Assembly: GCA_947471745.1 (NCBI GenBank)
Contig: CANJKZ010000084.1
Location: 4,952,501-5,016,500 of the forward strand
Source: Closterium sp. Naga37s-1
Lineage: Eukaryota > Streptophyta > Zygnematophyceae > Desmidiales > Closteriaceae
Direction: 5' to 3'
DNA: 64,000 nucleotides
Each line of letters starts with the position of its first letter. Position 1 is the first letter of the stretch. Both the position numbers and the translations under genes were made by a program. The notes below the pieces were generated by a model. That model did not search any database. It saw only the letters and a list, made by a program, of their open reading frames with translations, and was not told the DNA's origin. Shown piece by piece: positions 1-11,757 of this stretch.

Positions 1-473
1 GCAGGCGCTGTTTGCATCGCTGTGGTCGTTTGCCACTCTCTTTGATCGAGCACAAGCGGCGCTTCACATGTGACACATTCACAACCTTACCTTTGGCGAC
101 TCACTTAACCATGACTGCTGACGGCAACATGTTGGCCCTCACACGAGGAATAGATTAGAGTTCTGATCAGTGGTATGGTGGAAAGCATTTTCAGGCGTCA
201 TATAGAGTCGACATACTTGGGCTGAACTGCTGAGGCATTTTTTGGGTTGCACGGCTAAGCATCTTAAGTTTCTTCTGTCAGTATTAGTATGAGTTCAAGG
301 CTAAACAACAGCTCAAGAACAAGCTGAAGAGTCAGGTGTTGAATATTGATTATTGAGAAAGCTTGCTTTCTGTTCTTGCCAAGGCATCGTGCTTCATTAC
401 AATTGCAGTAATTACAACATTCTCGTCCAAATAGACTATACAAGTTGCGTATACGACTAGGGTGGGTGGGTGG
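1..473. other. no gene recognised; contains first copy of a 54-bp repeat
   Basis: I see no convincing coding exon here. The only structure is the first copy (352-405) of a 54-bp direct repeat whose second copy lies at 645-698. The repeat contains a short palindrome, GAAAGC-TT-GCTTTC. Short open frames in this stretch have no recognisable domain and no splice context. Confidence 0.5.
352..405 (+). repeat. 54-bp direct repeat, copy 1
   Basis: This stretch is repeated at 645-698, so the pair brackets the left multi-hairpin repeat (474-640). Both copies carry the inverted repeat GAAAGCTTGCTTTC. The pair could be a tandem duplication interrupted by insertion of the hairpin repeat, which is inference. 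Confidence 0.8.
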
Positions 474-640
474 GGAGTGGAACTGCAAGTTCCAAATGAA
501 GACGTGGGTGGAGGCCAAATGGCCTCCAACCCTCGCTATGTACTCGGCGAATTGTAATTCGCCGTTGCCTTGCTGCGATACAGACAGCTGCGCTTTCACA
601 ATATGCATTTTTAGAAAGTGTTACACACTTTCAAAAAAAA
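474..640 (+). repeat. multi-hairpin dispersed repeat, left copy
   Basis: About 165 bp nearly identical to 10141-10305; I see one internal base difference plus a different A-run length. It carries four perfect inverted repeats in a row: GGAACT/AGTTCC, GGAGGCC/GGCCTCC, GGCGAATT/AATTCGCC and GAAAGTG/CACTTTC, each with a 2-5 base loop, and it ends in an A-run. The form suggests a retroposed structured RNA or a small foldback element. I do not recognise the family. Confidence 0.8.
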
Positions 641-644
641 TCAT

Positions 645-698
645 ATTGAGAAAGCTTGCTTTCTGTTCTTGCCAAGGCATCGTGCTTCATTACAATTG
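645..698 (+). repeat. 54-bp direct repeat, copy 2
   Basis: Second copy of the repeat at 352-405, immediately downstream of the left multi-hairpin repeat. Confidence 0.8.
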
Positions 699-1061
699 GG
701 TCTTCTGAGACATGTGCAGTTGGGGCCGTTGGAGACTTGTTGAGTGCGGCTGCGCCTGACGAAGTTGTCGAAGTGCAGAGAGGTGGCGTTGCGTTGGTGG
801 CACCAACTTGGTGCCATATTGAAAGGATTAGGACCGTTGTTCGTGCGAAGTTGCTTATTCTCTTAATATGGGCGTCCCTGCTCGTAGTTGTTGGCGTCGT
901 TGGCTCATATGAAAGGGGATATTTATGACAAATTTTCTGTTTTACATGATATGGCAATATACATTATGCAATCTATATCCATATGATACACCTCCACAAC
1001 AATGTGCCGTATGTTGTAACCATATCAACCTGAACTGTCCACCTTCCATAGGGCGACGATG
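699..1061. other. non-coding stretch before the satellite
   Basis: No gene, splice-bounded exon or repeat is recognised here. The long open frames that begin in this stretch are only entered because the following satellite has no stop codons. Confidence 0.5.
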
Positions 1062-4000
1062 GGCCCTCTGGCCCCTGGCCAGCACGGGACCCTCGGTCCC
1101 CTTCCCCCCTTGGGGAACGGCCCTCTGGCCAGCACGGGACCCTCGGTCCCCTTCCCCCCTTGGGGAACAGCCCTCTGGCCAGCACGGGACCCTCGGTCCC
1201 CTTCCCCCCTTGGGGAACGGCCCTCTGGCCAGCACGGGACCCTCGGTCCCCTTCCCCCCTTTGGGAACGGCCCTCTGGCCAGCACGGGACCCTCGGTCCC
1301 CTTCCCCCTTTGGGGAACGGCCCTCTGGCCAGCACGGGACCCTCGGTCCCCTTCCCCCCTTGGGGAACGGCCCTCTGGCCAGCACGGGACCCTCGGTCCC
1401 CTTCCCCCCTTGGGGAACGGCCCTCTGGCCAGCACTGGACCCTCGGTCCCCTTCCCCCCTTGGGGAACGGCCCTCTGGCCAGCACGGGACCCTCGGTCCC
1501 CTTCCCCCCTTGGGGAACGGCCCTCTGGCCAGCACGGGACCCTCGGTCCCCTTCCCCCCTTGGGGAACGGCCCTCTGGCCAGCACGGGACCCTCGGTCCC
1601 CTTCCCCCTTTGGGGAACGGCCCTCTGGCCAGCACGGGACCCTCGGTCCCCTTCCCCCCTTGGGGAACGGCCCTCTGGCCAGCACGGGACCCTCGGTCCC
1701 CTTCCCCCCTTGGGGAACAGCCCTCTGGCCAGCACGGGACCCTCGGTCCCCTTCCCCCCTTGGGGAACGGCCCTCTGGCCAGCACGGGACCCTCGGTCCC
1801 CTTCCCCCCTTGGGGAACGGCCCTCTGGCCAGCACGGGACCATCGGTCCCCTTCCCCCCTTGGGGAACGGCCCTCTGGCCAGCACTGGACCCTCGGTTCC
1901 CTTCCCCCCTTGGGGAACGGCCCTCTGGCCAGCACGGGTCCCTCGGTCCCCTTCCCCCCTTGGGGAACGGCCCTCTGGCCAGCACGGGACCCTCGGTCCC
2001 CTTCCCCCTTTGGGGAACGGCCCTCTGGCCAGCACGGGACCCTCGGTCCCCTTCCCCCCTTGGGGAACGGCCCTCTGGCCAGCACGGGACCCTCGGTCCC
2101 CTTCCCCCCTTGGGGAACGGCCCTCTGGCCAGCACTGGACCCTCGGTCCCCTTCCCCCCTTGGGGAACGGCCCTCTGGCCAGCACGGGACCCTCGGTCCC
2201 CTTCCCCCTTTGGGGAACGGCCCTCTGGCCAGCACGGGACCCTCGGTCCCCTTCCCCCCTTGGGGAACGGCCCTCTGGCCAGCACGGGACCCTCGGTCCC
2301 CTTCCCCCCTTGGGGAACGGCCCTCTGGCCAGCACTGGACCCTCGGTCCCCTTCCCCCCTTGGGGAACGGCCCTCTGGCCAGCACGGGACCCTCGGTCCC
2401 CTTCCCCCCTTGGGGAACGGCCCTCTGGCCAGCACGGGACCCTCGGTCCCCTTCCCCCCTTGGGGAACGGCCCTCTGGCCAGCACGGGACCCTCGGTCCC
2501 CTTCCCCCTTTGGGGAACGGCCCTCTGGCCAGCACGGGACCCTCGGTCCCCTTCCCCCCTTGGGGAACGGCCCTCTGGCCAGCACGGGACCATCGGTCCC
2601 CTTCCCCCCTTGGGGAACGGCCCTCTGGCCAGCACTGGACCCTCGGTCCCCTTCCCCCCTTGGGGAACGGCCCTCTGGCCAGCACGGGACCCTCGGTCCC
2701 CTTCCCCCCTTGGGGAACGGCCCTCTGGCCAGCACGGGACCCTCGGTCCCCTTCCCCCTTTGGGGAACGGCCCTCTGGCCAGCACGGGACCCTCGGTCCC
2801 CTTCCCCCCTTGGGGAACGGCCCTCTGGCCAGCACGGGACCCTCGGTCCCCTTCCCCCCTTGGGGAACGGCCCTCTGGCCAGCACTGGACCCTCGGTCCC
2901 CTTCCCCCCTTGGGGAACGGCCCTCTGGCCAGCACGGGACCCTCGGTCCCCTTCCCCCCTTGGGGAACGGCCCTCTGGCCAGCACGGGACCCTCGGTCCC
3001 CTTCCCCCCTTGGGGAACGGCCCTCTGGCCAGCACGGGACCCTCGGTCCCCTTCCCCCCTTGGGGAACGGCCCTCTGGCCAGCACGGGACCCTCGGTCCC
3101 CTTCCCCCCTTGGGGAACGGCCCTCTGGCCAGCACGGGACCCTCGGTCCCCTTCCCCCCTTGGGGAACGGCCCTCTGGCCAGCACGGGACCCTCGGTCCC
3201 CTTCCCCCTTTGGGGAACGGCCCTCTGGCCAGCACGGGACCCTCGGTCCCCTTCCCCCCTTGGGGAACGGCCCTCTGGCCAGCACTGGACCCTCGGTCCC
3301 CTTCCCCCCTTGGGGAACGGCCCTCTGGCCAGCACGGGACCCTCGGTCCCCTTCCCCCCTTGGGGAACGGCCCTCTGGCCAGCACGGGACCCTCGGTCCC
3401 CTTCCCCCTTTGGGGAACGGCCCTCTGGCCAGCACGGGACCCTCGGTCCCCTTCCCCCCTTGGGGAACGGCCCTCTGGCCAGCACTGGACCCTCGGTCCC
3501 CTTCCCCCCTTGGGGAACGGCCCTCTGGCCAGCACTGGACCCTCGGTCCCCTTCCCCCCTTGGGGAACGGCCCTCTGGCCAGCACGGGACCCTCGGTCCC
3601 CTTCCCCCCTTGGGGAACGGCCCTCTGGCCAGCACGGGACCCTCGGTCCCCTTCCCCCCTTGGGGAACGGCCCTCTGGCCAGCACGGGACCCTCGGTCCC
3701 CTTCCCCCCTTGGGGAACGGCCCTCTGGCCAGCACGGGACCCTCGGTCCCCTTCCCCCTTTGGGGAACGGCCCTCTGGCCAGCACGGGACCCTCGGTCCC
3801 CTTCCCCCCTTGGGGAACGGCCCTCTGGCCAGCACGGGACCATCGGTCCCCTTCCCCCCTTGGGGAACGGCCCTCTGGCCAGCACTGGACCCTCGGTCCC
3901 CTTCCCCCCTTGGGGAACGGCCCTCTGGCCAGCACGGGACCCTCGGTCCCCTTCCCCCCTTGGGGAACGGCCCTCTGGCCAGCACGGGACCCTCGGTCCC

Positions 4001-7000
4001 CTTCCCCCTTTGGGGAACGGCCCTCTGGCCAGCACGGGACCCTCGGTCCCCTTCCCCCCTTGGGGAACGGCCCTCTGGCCAGCACTGGACCCTCGGTCCC
4101 CTTCCCCCTTTGGGGAACGGCCCTCTGGCCAGCACGGGACCCTCGGTCCCCTTCCCCCCTTGGGGAACGGCCCTCTGGCCAGCACGGGACCATCGGTCCC
4201 CTTCCCCCCTTGGGGAACGGCCCTCTGGCCAGCACTGGACCCTCGGTCCCCTTCCCCCCTTGGGGAACGGCCCTCTGGCCAGCACGGGACCCTCGGTCCC
4301 CTTCCCCCTTTGGGGAACGGCCCTCTGGCCAGCACGGGACCCTCGGTCCCCTTCCCCCCTTGGGGAACGGCCCTCTGGCCAGCACGGGACCCTCGGTCCC
4401 CTTCCCCCTTTGGGGAACGGCCCTCTGGCCAGCACGGGACCCTCGGTCCCCTTCCCCCCTTGGGGAACGGCCCTCTGGCCAGCACGGGACCATCGGTCCC
4501 CTTCCCCCCTTGGGGAACGGCCCTCTGGCCAGCACTGGACCCTCGGTCCCCTTCCCCCCTTGGGGAACGGCCCTCTGGCCAGCACGGGACCCTCGGTCCC
4601 CTTCCCCCCTTGGGGAACGGCCCTCTGGCCAGCACGGGACCCTCGGTCCCCTTCCCCCCTTGGGGAACGGCCCTCTGGCCAGCACGGGACCCTCGGTCCC
4701 CTTCCCCCCTTGGGGAACGGCCCTCTGGCCAGCACGGGACCCTCGGTCCCCTTCCCCCCTTGGGGAACGGCCCTCTGGCCAGCACGGGACCCTCGGTCCC
4801 CTTCCCCCCTTGGGGAACGGCCCTCTGGCCAGCACGGGACCCTCGGTCCCCTTCCCCCTTTGGGGAACGGCCCTCTGGCCAGCACGGGACCCTCGGTCCC
4901 CTTCCCCCCTTGGGGAACGGCCCTCTGGCCAGCACTGGACCCTCGGTCCCCTTCCCCCCTTGGGGAACGGCCCTCTGGCCAGCACGGGACCCTCGGTCCC
5001 CTTCCCCCCTTGGGGAACGGCCCTCTGGCCAGCACGGGACCCTCGGTCCCCTTCCCCCTTTGGGGAACGGCCCTCTGGCCAGCACGGGACCCTCGGTCCC
5101 CTTCCCCCCTTGGGGAACGGCCCTCTGGCCAGCACTGGACCCTCGGTCCCCTTCCCCCCTTGGGGAACGGCCCTCTGGCCAGCACTGGACCCTCGGTCCC
5201 CTTCCCCCCTTGGGGAACGGCCCTCTGGCCAGCACGGGACCCTCGGTCCCCTTCCCCCCTTGGGGAACGGCCCTCTGGCCAGCACGGGACCCTCGGTCCC
5301 CTTCCCCCTTTGGGGAACGGCCCTCTGGCCAGCACGGGACCCTCGGTCCCCTTCCCCCCTTGGGGAACGGCCCTCTGGCCAGCACGGGACCCTCGGTCCC
5401 CTTCCCCCTTTGGGGAACGGCCCTCTGGCCAGCACGGGACCCTCGGTCCCCTTCCCCCCTTGGGGAACGGCCCTCTGGCCAGCACGGGACCATCGGTCCC
5501 CTTCCCCCCTTGGGGAACGGCCCTCTGGCCAGCACTGGACCCTCGGTCCCCTTCCCCCCTTGGGGAACGGCCCTCTGGCCAGCACGGGACCCTCGGTCCC
5601 CTTCCCCCCTTGGGGAACGGCCCTCTGGCCAGCACGGGACCCTCGGTCCCCTTCCCCCCTTGGGGAACGGCCCTCTGGCCAGCACGGGACCCTCGGTCCC
5701 CTTCCCCCCTTGGGGAACGGCCCTCTGGCCAGCACGGGACCCTCGGTCCCCTTCCCCCCTTGGGGAACGGCCCTCTGGCCAGCACGGGACCCTCGGTCCC
5801 CTTCCCCCCTTGGGGAACGGCCCTCTGGCCAGCACGGGACCCTCGGTCCCCTTCCCCCTTTGGGGAACGGCCCTCTGGCCAGCACGGGACCCTCGGTCCC
5901 CTTCCCCCCTTGGGGAACGGCCCTCTGGCCAGCACTGGACCCTCGGTCCCCTTCCCCCCTTGGGGAACGGCCCTCTGGCCAGCACGGGACCCTCGGTCCC
6001 CTTCCCCCCTTGGGGAACGGCCCTCTGGCCAGCACGGGACCCTCGGTCCCCTTCCCCCTTTGGGGAACGGCCCTCTGGCCAGCACGGGACCCTCGGTCCC
6101 CTTCCCCCCTTGGGGAACGGCCCTCTGGCCAGCACTGGACCCTCGGTCCCCTTCCCCCCTTGGGGAACGGCCCTCTGGCCAGCACTGGACCCTCGGTCCC
6201 CTTCCCCCCTTGGGGAACGGCCCTCTGGCCAGCACGGGACCCTCGGTCCCCTTCCCCCCTTGGGGAACGGCCCTCTGGCCAGCACGGGACCCTCGGTCCC
6301 CTTCCCCCTTTGGGGAACGGCCCTCTGGCCAGCACGGGACCCTCGGTCCCCTTCCCCCCTTGGGGAACGGCCCTCTGGCCAGCACGGGACCCTCGGTCCC
6401 CTTCCCCCTTTGGGGAACGGCCCTCTGGCCAGCACGGGACCCTCGGTCCCCTTCCCCCCTTGGGGAACGGCCCTCTGGCCAGCACTGGACCCTCGGTCCC
6501 CTTCCCCCCTTGGGGAACGGCCCTCTGGCCAGCACTGGACCCTCGGTCCCCTTCCCCCCTTGGGGAACGGCCCTCTGGCCAGCACGGGACCCTCGGTCCC
6601 CTTCCCCCCTTGGGGAACGGCCCTCTGGCCAGCACGGGACCCTCGGTCCCCTTCCCCCCTTGGGGAACGGCCCTCTGGCCAGCACGGGACCCTCGGTCCC
6701 CTTCCCCCTTTGGGGAACGGCCCTCTGGCCAGCACGGGACCCTCGGTCCCCTTCCCCCCTTGGGGAACGGCCCTCTGGCCAGCACGGGACCATCGGTCCC
6801 CTTCCCCCCTTGGGGAACGGCCCTCTGGCCAGCACTGGACCCTCGGTCCCCTTCCCCCCTTGGGGAACGGCCCTCTGGCCAGCACGGGACCCTCGGTCCC
6901 CTTCCCCCCTTGGGGAACGGCCCTCTGGCCAGCACGGGACCCTCGGTCCCCTTCCCCCTTTGGGGAACGGCCCTCTGGCCAGCACGGGACCCTCGGTCCC

Positions 7001-9456
7001 CTTCCCCCCTTGGGGAACGGCCCTCTGGCCAGCACGGGACCCTCGGTCCCCTTCCCCCCTTGGGGAACGGCCCTCTGGCCAGCACTGGACCCTCGGTCCC
7101 CTTCCCCCCTTGGGGAACGGCCCTCTGGCCAGCACGGGACCCTCGGTCCCCTTCCCCCCTTGGGGAACGGCCCTCTGGCCAGCACGGGACCCTCGGTCCC
7201 CTTCCCCCCTTGGGGAACGGCCCTCTGGCCAGCACGGGACCCTCGGTCCCCTTCCCCCCTTGGGGAACGGCCCTCTGGCCAGCACGGGACCCTCGGTCCC
7301 CTTCCCCCCTTGGGGAACGGCCCTCTGGCCAGCACGGGACCCTCGGTCCCCTTCCCCCCTTGGGGAACGGCCCTCTGGCCAGCACGGGACCCTCGGTCCC
7401 CTTCCCCCTTTGGGGAACGGCCCTCTGGCCAGCACGGGACCCTCGGTCCCCTTCCCCCCTTGGGGAACGGCCCTCTGGCCAGCACTGGACCCTCGGTCCC
7501 CTTCCCCCCTTGGGGAACGGCCCTCTGGCCAGCACGGGACCCTCGGTCCCCTTCCCCCCTTGGGGAACGGCCCTCTGGCCAGCACGGGACCCTCGGTCCC
7601 CTTCCCCCTTTGGGGAACGGCCCTCTGGCCAGCACGGGACCCTCGGTCCCCTTCCCCCCTTGGGGAACGGCCCTCTGGCCAGCACTGGACCCTCGGTCCC
7701 CTTCCCCCCTTGGGGAACGGCCCTCTGGCCAGCACGGGACCCTCGGTCCCCTTCCCCCCTTGGGGAACGGCCCTCTGGCCAGCACGGGACCCTCGGTCCC
7801 CTTCCCCCTTTGGGGAACGGCCCTCTGGCCAGCACGGGACCCTCGGTCCCCTTCCCCCCTTGGGGAACGGCCCTCTGGCCAGCACGGGACCCTCGGTCCC
7901 CTTCCCCCTTTGGGGAACGGCCCTCTGGCCAGCACGGGACCCTCGGTCCCCTTCCCCCCTTGGGGAACGGCCCTCTGGCCAGCACGGGACCCTCGGTCCC
8001 CTTCCCCCCTTGGGGAACGGCCCTCTGGCCAGCACTGGACCCTCGGTCCCCTTCCCCCCTTGGGGAACGGCCCTCTGGCCAGCACGGGACCCTCGGTCCC
8101 CTTCCCCCCTTGGGGAACGGCCCTCTGGCCAGCACGGGACCCTCGGTCCCCTTCCCCCTTTGGGGAACGGCCCTCTGGCCAGCACGGGACCCTCGGTCCC
8201 CTTCCCCCCTTGGGGAACGGCCCTCTGGCCAGCACTGGACCCTCGGTCCCCTTCCCCCCTTGGGGAACGGCCCTCTGGCCAGCACGGGACCCTCGGTCCC
8301 CTTCCCCCCTTGGGGAACGGCCCTCTGGCCAGCACGGGACCCTCGGTCCCCTTCCCCCCTTGGGGAACGGCCCTCTGGCCAGCACGGGACCCTCGGTCCC
8401 CTTCCCCCCTTGGGGAACGGCCCTCTGGCCAGCACGGGACCCTCGGTCCCCTTCCCCCCTTGGGGAACGGCCCTCTGGCCAGCACGGGACCCTCGGTCCC
8501 CTTCCCCCCTTGGGGAACGGCCCTCTGGCCAGCACTGGACCCTCGGTCCCCTTCCCCCCTTGGGGAACGGCCCTCTGGCCAGCACGGGACCCTCGGTCCC
8601 CTTCCCCCCTTGGGGAACGGCCCTCTGGCCAGCACGGGACCCTCGGCCCCCTTCCCCCTTTGGGGAACGGCCCTCTGGCCAGCACGGGACCCTCGGTCCC
8701 CTTCCCCCCTTGGGGAACGGCCCTCTGGCCAGCACGGGACCCTCGGTCCCCTTCCCCCCTTGGGGAACGGCCCTCTGGCCAGCACTGGACCCTCGGTCCC
8801 CTTCCCCCCTTGGGGAACGGCCCTCTGGCCAGCACGGGACCCTCGGTCCCCTTCCCCCCTTGGGGAACGGCCCTCTGGCCAGCACGGGACCCTCGGTCCC
8901 CTTCCCCCCTTGGGGAACGGCCCTCTGGCCAGCACGGGACCCTCGGTCCCCTTCCCCCCTTGGGGAACGGCCCTCTGGCCAGCACGGGACCCTCGGTCCC
9001 CTTCCCCCCTTGGGGAACGGCCCTCTGGCCAGCACGGGACCCTCGGTCCCCTTCCCCCCTTGGGGAACGGCCCTCTGGCCAGCACTGGACCCTCGGTCCC
9101 CTTCCCCCCTTGGGGAACGGCCCTCTGGCCAGCACGGGACCCTCGGTCCCCTTCCCCCCTTGGGGAACGGCCCTCTGGCCAGCACGGGACCCTCGGTCCC
9201 CTTCCCCCCTTGGGGAACGGCCCTCTGGCCAGCACGGGACCCTCGGTCCCCTTCCCCCCTTGGGGAACGGCCCTCTGGCCAGCACGGGACCCTCGGTCCC
9301 CTTCCCCCCTTGGGGAACGGCCCTCTGGCCAGCACTGGACCCTCGGTCCCCTTCCCCCCTTGGGGAACGGCCCTCTGGCCAGCACGGGACCCTCGGTCCC
9401 CTTCCCCCCTTGGGGAACGGCCCTCTGGCCAGCACGGGACCCTCGGCCCCCTTCCT
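1062..9456 (+). repeat. 50-bp satellite array, 168 units
   Basis: Tandem array with an exact 50-bp period across 8.4 kb and very low divergence. Each unit contains three short inverted repeats: GGCC-CTCT-GGCC, GGGACC-CTC-GGTCCC and a CCCC-TT-GGGG element. Neither strand has a stop codon in any frame within a unit, and 50 is not a multiple of 3, so every frame stays open for about 2,800 codons; these open frames are artefacts. Recurring single-base variants occur: a T in CACTGGACC, a T-for-C at CCCCCTTTGGGG, and CAT for CCT in the hairpin loop. They are arranged non-randomly, which points to higher-order duplication of blocks of units. No spacers exist, so it is not a CRISPR array. Confidence 0.97.
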
Positions 9457-10140
9457 CAAGTGAAGGACCATGCGCGGGTGCACCAAGAGTTGATGTAGCC
9501 TTCGTTGCCCCAAATTGTTATGCTTGGCCTCCTGCCAATAATTATGCCTTGCACCAGGAAAATTTGAAGGCTGAGGAATTATTGAATAAAAGATTTATCG
9601 AATGAACGGGAAGAGAATCCAAATTGCAACAAAAACCAAGTTAGCTTGAGATGGTAGAAAGAGTTAGTTGCGTGGCAATGCTGGTGTCGAACCAGTTGAT
9701 GCAGGATCACAAGCGGGTCTCTGGCGATTGCGTCAGTCGCGCCCTGGCGATCGCGTCAGTCGCGCCCTGGCGATTGCGTCAGCCGCGCCCCTGGTGGTTG
9801 CGTCAGTCGCTCGAGCCCATGGCGATTGCGTCAGCAGCGAGTCTGACGCTTGCGTCAGTCGCGCGACTGACGATGGTGCCGCCAGGTGCGCCAGGGGCGA
9901 GTTCGCCTTAGGCTCGCTAGTGCCGGGTTCGCCCTGGGTCGCGCCCTCATTTGGTGCGGGTTTGGCGCCGATTTCTTGCCCGCGGGTGTAGTCGCAACTC
10001 TCGCCGTCGACGTGAAATCGCGTGGCTTAAACGTGATAAATAACTAAAAACAACTTATCAGAAATTAGTGCCTACTATGCGAGGTTCTAGTGTCAACAGA
10101 AATCGAGAGAGAAATGTCACCTGAGTAGTTGGACGAGAGT
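9457..10140. other. non-coding stretch with short GCGTCAG repeats
   Basis: Between the satellite and the right hairpin repeat I see no gene. At about 9720-9870 there are roughly six imperfect tandem copies of a 20-24 base unit built on GCGTCAGTCGCGCCCTGGCGAT. An AATAAA-like signal occurs near 9585 but with no gene to assign it to. Confidence 0.6.
9720..9870 (+). repeat. GCGTCAGTCGCG-type minisatellite
   Basis: Imperfect tandem copies of a 20-24 base GC-rich unit, with variants of GCGATTGCGTCAG recurring about six times. It overlaps two short open frames that I regard as by-products. Confidence 0.7.
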
Positions 10141-10305
10141 GGAGTGGAACTGCAAGTTCCAAATGAAGACGTGGGTGGAGGCCAAATGGCCTCCAACCCT
10201 CGCTATGTACTCGGCGAATTGTAATTCGCCGTTGCCTTGCTGCGATACAGACAGCTGCGCTTTCACAATACGCATTTTTAGAAAGTGTTACACACTTTCA
10301 AAAAA
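10141..10305 (+). repeat. multi-hairpin dispersed repeat, right copy
   Basis: Near-identical to 474-640 with all four inverted repeats intact. The flanks on both sides differ from those of the left copy, so this is an independently bounded repeat unit and not a larger duplication. It ends in a run of six A. Confidence 0.8.
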
Positions 10306-10806
10306 TTTCATGTTTACTCTGTTAGGGTTGTACGTGTTTCAGTCCAGGCGTTTGTAGCTTCCGAACATCTCGTGACGAATATCGTCTTGGTCTGGGGTTA
10401 TAACGAGCTCAGACGAACCTAATCTGAACCCTAGGCTAGGCTGGTTGAAGGGCTGGGCTATTGAGGGCTCACCGAGCCGAGCTGCCTGGTTTGTCTGGCT
10501 TGTTTGTACGCATCCCCAATCACCGAGGGGGACGAAGCTTCGGTTCCTAGCCAAACTGTGGACAGCGAACCGCTATAACCCTGGGCGCGACTCGATTCAC
10601 CCACGAGGGAGTCAGAAGAATGCCAGCCAGGGCTGGGCCACGGAACTTTGACATTTCTCGCCCTCATTTGCACGATACCGTAAATGCGCAAGAGCAAGGG
10701 CATTGCAAACAGACCAATTTGAAGCCAACTCCAATTCCAACTCGGCCACCCAACTCGGCTCAACAATCTCACTTCAACCATCCTCGACCTCACAAGACGT
10801 CAAGCA
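10306..10806. other. upstream region of the NHL-like gene
   Basis: About 500 bp between the right hairpin repeat and the NHL-like start codon, presumed to hold its promoter and 5' leader. No TATA box or other element stands out enough to call. Confidence 0.4.
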
Positions 10807-11757
10807 ATGGCTATCGTCAACGATTGTTCACGGAATTCGAAGTCGACGCAACAGATCGCATCAGACGGGGACATTGAATCGGGAAACTCCGCTTTCTCAG
10901 CTCCAGACGCCTCGCTTCCCGTTTCCTCGTCCCCTCCTCAAAAGCCGCTTCCCTTATTTTGCTGCGCGCCTGTGCTTGCGAGGAACGCAGTTTCCGCAAG
11001 TGACAGCGCCGATGAGGAAAATCCAGGAGAGTTCACCGCGGTCTACCCTTCCGACTTGCACATCGTCCACCCTATTAAAGAAGTAACCAGCACTGCAGAC
11101 GAAGAAGAGAACCTTCGCAAGCACGAGAAGGATCGCGAAAGGCGTCGCCACCGGACATGCTGCTGCCGCATCGCATGCTGGTCACTCATCGTCCTCGCCG
11201 TCGTTATCGTAGGATTAGGCGTCGCAGGGCTTGTCGCATACCTGACAGTCTCGAAGCAACAACCAGAGGTGAAGGTCGAGCAAATCAACATCATCCGCGT
11301 CGGCATCAAAAAATCCGGCGGCGGGTTCCTGGGCCTCGAAAACTTTCGCCTTGGCCTATCCGCGTTAATAAACGTCACCACGCTCGTGTATAATCCCAAC
11401 AAATGGGAAGTGGAAGTGGAAAACATCAGCGTGGACGTAAAATTCTTCGACATGAATATTACAAATGTGACCGTCCCTGGCGTCGTGGGTATGAGCAAGG
11501 GTGGGAGCGCGGAGTTGACTGTCCCCCTTGATATTGTCGACGCGCCCCTGGCGACGCAGAGTCCCGCGAGCCTGCTGACGACGCCGCTGCTGCATGGGCG
11601 CGCGGAAATGCGGGTGGTGGTTGGCACTGCAGCACGTGTGAAATACAGGGGCATCTCGTCGCCGCGCGTTATGGTGCATGTGGAATGCACGATGCAGCTG
11701 GACCCGTTTTCCGCTAAGAAGTACAACGAGCAGTGTACACCCAGCATCTCATTGTGA
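10807..11757 (+). CDS. NHL / LEA-2 domain membrane protein
   Basis: Single-exon frame of 316 residues. The first 110 or so residues are Ser/Pro/Glu-rich and look disordered. A basic Cys-rich stretch (RRHRTCCCR, about 113-121) precedes one transmembrane helix at about 124-146. The rest is a LEA-2/NDR1-HIN1-like domain with the hallmark VYNPN (about 194-198), alternating beta-strand pattern and a C-terminal Cys. NHL proteins are plasma-membrane or endomembrane proteins linked in land plants to defence and stress; the exact role here is unknown. The adjacent Cys residues before the helix could be acylated (inference). The start is the first ATG of the frame. The gene converges on the polycystin gene downstream. 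Unlike its intron-rich neighbours it shows no exon-edge duplications, as expected without introns. Confidence 0.88.
   Translation: MAIVNDCSRNSKSTQQIASDGDIESGNSAFSAPDASLPVSSSPPQKPLPLFCCAPVLARNAVSASDSADEENPGEFTAVYPSDLHIVHPIKEVTSTADEEENLRKHEKDRERRRHRTCCCRIACWSLIVLAVVIVGLGVAGLVAYLTVSKQQPEVKVEQINIIRVGIKKSGGGFLGLENFRLGLSALINVTTLVYNPNKWEVEVENISVDVKFFDMNITNVTVPGVVGMSKGGSAELTVPLDIVDAPLATQSPASLLTTPLLHGRAEMRVVVGTAARVKYRGISSPRVMVHVECTMQLDPFSAKKYNEQCTPSISL

Noticed and set aside
1062-9456. CRISPR array
   Set aside because: The units are contiguous, with no unique spacers and no cas genes, and the window is eukaryotic.
925-9605. Open frames of about 2,770-2,860 codons on both strands and in several registers
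   Set aside because: They are produced by a 50-bp repeat with no stop codon in any frame. The same protein-like pattern appears on both strands in all registers, so it is not evidence of a gene.
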